Source: an uncultured Lachnospiraceae bacterium (GTDB taxonomy: Bacteria > Bacillota > Clostridia > Lachnospirales > Lachnospiraceae). From it: a stretch of DNA of 38,035 bases. The DNA lies in assembly GCA_949915905.1 (NCBI GenBank), contig CATLEQ010000007.1:1-38035 (forward strand). The letters run 5' to 3'. The position numbers and the translations under genes are program-made. Below the pieces are notes generated by a model. The model made no database searches and was not told the origin of the DNA. It saw nothing but the letters and a program-made list of their open reading frames with translations. Below, in pieces: positions 35,739 through 38,035 of the stretch (position 1 is the first letter of the stretch; the number at the start of each line of letters is the position of its first letter).

Positions 35739-37373
35739 ATGCCGGTTACAGATTTATTGGAACGGAATCATAAATTATATGGGGACGAGGTCGCATTGGT
35801 CGAGTTAAACCCGACGATGAAGGATACCAGACGCACGACGTGGAAGGAGTATGACCTTGTCCAGCAGACCTCGGCGGTTCCGTACCGGAGGGAGATTACG
35901 TGGAGTATTTTTGACGAGAAGGCAAACCGCGTGGCCAACATGCTGCTTTCCCGGGGAATCCAAAAGGGCGACCGCGTGGCGATTTTGATGTTCAACTGCC
36001 TGGAATGGCTGCCGATATATTTTGGCATCTTAAAGACCGGGGCGATTGCGGTTCCATTTAATTTCCGGTTTGACGAGAAGGAGATAAAGTATTGTGCGGA
36101 TTTGGCGGAGGTACACATGCTCTTTTTCGGGCCGGAGTTCATCGGGCGTATCGAGTCGATTGCGGATGACCTAAGTAAGGGCCGCCTGCTCATTTACGTG
36201 GGCGACGGGTGTCCGACGTTTGCGGAAAGCTACCGGGAGCTGGTAGCGGACTGCTCGAGCCAGCCGCCGCTCGTCCGGCTGGAGGAAGAGGATGACGCGG
36301 CGATTTATTTTTCCTCCGGGACGACGGGATTTCCGAAAGCCATCCTGCACAACCACGAGAGCTTGATGCAGGCGGCGCAGATGGAACAAAAGCACCATTT
36401 GACGGATCGCAATGACGTTTTCCTATGCATTCCGCCGCTTTACCACACGGGAGCGAAGTTCCACTGGATGGGAAGCCTTTGCGCGGGCAGCAGGGCGGTG
36501 TTGTTGAAGGGCGCGACACCGGAGATTATCCTGGATGCCGTGTCCAAGGAGCATTGTACGATTGTCTGGCTGCTGGTGCCGTGGGCGCAGGATATTTTGG
36601 ACACGTTGGATCGCGGGGATTTGAAGCTTTCGGATTACGAGCTTGACCAGTGGAGGCTGATGCACATCGGCGCGCAGCCGGTGCCGCCGTCACTGATTCG
36701 CCATTGGAAGGATTATTTCCCGCATCATTTGTATGATACGAACTATGGCTTGTCCGAATCGACCGGGCCGGGGTGCGTGCATTTGGGCGTGGAAAATATA
36801 CATAAGGTGGGTGCTATCGGGATTCCGGGCTACCGCTGGAAGTGTAAAATCGTGGATGAAAATGGCGACGAGGTCACGCAGGGTGACGTCGGCGAGCTTT
36901 GTGTCAAGGGGCCGGGCGTGATGACTTGTTATTACAATGACCCGGCGGCGACGGCGGAGTCGCTTAAAGGAGGCTGGCTGTATACCGGAGACATGGCGAT
37001 GCAGGACGAGGACGGCTTCATTTTCCTCGTGGACCGTAAGAAGGACGTCATTGTCAGCGGCGGTGAAAACATTTATCCGGTGCAGATTGAGAACTTCCTA
37101 AGTGCCTATGACAAGGTGAAGGACGTGGCGGTCATCGGGCTGCCGGACAAGCGGCTGGGTGAGATTACGGGCGCGATTATTTCCGTCAAGGAGGGCATGG
37201 AATGCACGCAGGAGGAGATTGAGGAGTTTTGCAAGGGACTGCCGCGCTATAAACGGCCGAAGAAGGTCATTTTTGCCGAGGTTCCGAGAAATGCCACCGG
37301 AAAGATTGAAAAACCGCTCCTGCGTAAGATTTACGGGGCGGACAAGCTGGTGGAACAGCAGAATCGGGGATAA
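35739..37373 (+). CDS. AMP-binding acyl-CoA synthetase (class I adenylate-forming)
   Basis: IYFSSGTTGFPKAILHNHESL; YGLSESTGPG; GGWLYTGDMAMQDEDGFIFLVDRKKDVIVSGGENIYPVQIENFL; PRNATGKIEKPLLR. Confidence 0.94.
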   Translation: MPVTDLLERNHKLYGDEVALVELNPTMKDTRRTTWKEYDLVQQTSAVPYRREITWSIFDEKANRVANMLLSRGIQKGDRVAILMFNCLEWLPIYFGILKTGAIAVPFNFRFDEKEIKYCADLAEVHMLFFGPEFIGRIESIADDLSKGRLLIYVGDGCPTFAESYRELVADCSSQPPLVRLEEEDDAAIYFSSGTTGFPKAILHNHESLMQAAQMEQKHHLTDRNDVFLCIPPLYHTGAKFHWMGSLCAGSRAVLLKGATPEIILDAVSKEHCTIVWLLVPWAQDILDTLDRGDLKLSDYELDQWRLMHIGAQPVPPSLIRHWKDYFPHHLYDTNYGLSESTGPGCVHLGVENIHKVGAIGIPGYRWKCKIVDENGDEVTQGDVGELCVKGPGVMTCYYNDPAATAESLKGGWLYTGDMAMQDEDGFIFLVDRKKDVIVSGGENIYPVQIENFLSAYDKVKDVAVIGLPDKRLGEITGAIISVKEGMECTQEEIEEFCKGLPRYKRPKKVIFAEVPRNATGKIEKPLLRKIYGADKLVEQQNRG

Positions 37374-37374
37374 T

Positions 37375-37410
37375 TATACTGAGCGGCAGATTTAACTGCC
37401 GCTCAGTATA
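37375..37410. repeat. 15-bp perfect hairpin
   Basis: TATACTGAGCGGCAG-atttaa-CTGCCGCTCAGTATA. Confidence 0.85.
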
Positions 37411-37423
37411 AATCTGATGCGCA

Positions 37424-37463
37424 CAGCCACATAAGGAAATATGCCGCTTTGCGGCTGTGGCTG
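37424..37463. repeat. Nested hairpin with 11-nt bulge
   Basis: CAGCCACA-taaggaaatat-GCCGC-ttt-GCGGC-TGTGGCTG. Confidence 0.8.
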
Positions 37464-37468
37464 GCGCA

Positions 37469-37501
37469 ATACTCACGGCAGATAAAATCTGTCGTGAGTA
37501 T
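37469..37501. repeat. Hairpin sharing 25/25 nt (inverted) with 13340-13364
   Basis: ATACTCACGGCAGAT-aaa-ATCTGTCGTGAGTAT. Confidence 0.88.
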
Positions 37502-37512
37502 AATAAGGATAC

Positions 37513-37550
37513 AAAAGAGAAAACAAAATTTTTGTTTTCTCTTTTTTTTT
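37513..37550 (+). terminator. Rho-independent terminator
   Basis: AAAAGAGAAAACAAAA-t-TTTTGTTTTCTCTTTT with T-tract. Confidence 0.7.
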
Positions 37551-37666
37551 CCTGCATTTTACAGTATAATGAAAATAACTAAAAATAGTTGCGGTTCACG
37601 GTACATAACCCGTTTTGCGGCGCATGTCCGTGAATCGCGGCAAAAACGTGAGCGGAGGGTGGCTTG

Positions 37667-38035
37667 ATGGAGAAAAAGAAACCTGCTAAGAAAGTAGAAA
37701 AGAAAACGAGTGGAAAGGCAAAAAAAGGTAGGAGAAACCTTCTTTCCCATGAAATCGGCGAACTAGACCAGTATTTGTTCGGCCAGGGCAACCATTATGA
37801 GATTTATAAGAAGATGGGGGCGCACAAGGTGACCGTGGACGGCGTGGACGGCGTGTATTTTGCCGTGTGGGCACCACATGCGAAGAGCGTGTCCGTGATT
37901 GGCGAGTTTAACAACTGGGACTTTCAGGCGACGCCGATGGCACGCCAGGATCCGGTCGGCATTTATACTTGTTTCGTGCCGGGCGTGAAGGACGGGGAGA
38001 TGTACAAGTTCAGCATCGAGACGATGAAGGGATAT
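37667..38035 (+). CDS. glgB: 1,4-alpha-glucan branching enzyme, N-terminal part (runs off window)
   Basis: MEKKKPAKKVEKKTSGKAKKGRRNLLSHEIGELDQYLFGQGNHYEIYKKMGAHKVTVDGVDGVYFAVWAPHAKSVSVIGEFNNWDFQATPMARQDPVGIYTCFVPGVKDGEMYKFSIET; absent from ORF track because no stop within window. Confidence 0.88.
   Translation, partial: MEKKKPAKKVEKKTSGKAKKGRRNLLSHEIGELDQYLFGQGNHYEIYKKMGAHKVTVDGVDGVYFAVWAPHAKSVSVIGEFNNWDFQATPMARQDPVGIYTCFVPGVKDGEMYKFSIETMKGY

Noticed and set aside
27936-37645. Shared CGTGAATCGCG string at ~27950 and ~37630
   Set aside because: Match is short (about 11 nt core) with little flanking similarity; could be chance.
1-38035. CRISPR array, tRNA or rRNA genes
   Set aside because: No regularly spaced direct repeats and no recognisable tRNA/rRNA signature noticed on reading; a tRNAscan/CRISPR search would be decisive.

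Overview
A 38-kb window, most likely from a Firmicutes/Lachnospiraceae-type gut anaerobe (inferred from gene content, codon style and hairpin-rich intergenic DNA; not confirmed by any search). Left to right: 3' part of a methyl-accepting chemotaxis protein; a decayed TatD-family gene; TfoX-N protein; AAA/PD-(D/E)XK protein; an AT-rich, translationally coupled pair of exported proteins of unknown function; MATE transporter; an O-acetylhomoserine sulfhydrylase gene split by a ~92-nt hairpin element; PD-(D/E)XK-like protein; pyroglutamyl peptidase; an orphan 338-aa gene bracketed by palindrome clusters; a CHASE2-cyclase / MBL hydrolase / GAF-HD-GYP signalling operon; proB; ferredoxin-nitroreductase; a two-module defence cluster (Eco47II-like type II R-M plus Septu-like PtuA/PtuB) whose modules share a near-identical promoter region and flank a sulfatase/AraC deletion scar; a carbohydrate esterase pair, a tocopherol-cyclase-like protein and a domain-permuted membrane-anchored GH3; an iorAB-paaK-acyl-CoA ligase operon; a dense terminator/hairpin cluster; and the 5' end of glgB (open at the window end, absent from the ORF track). 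Most notable: the shared promoter/upstream cassette of the two defence modules, the dispersed hairpin elements (one inside metY), the unknown coupled exported pair, the signalling operon with a large insertion inside HD-GYP, and the araC/sulfatase fusion scar. All family calls are from reading motifs by eye; no database search was run.
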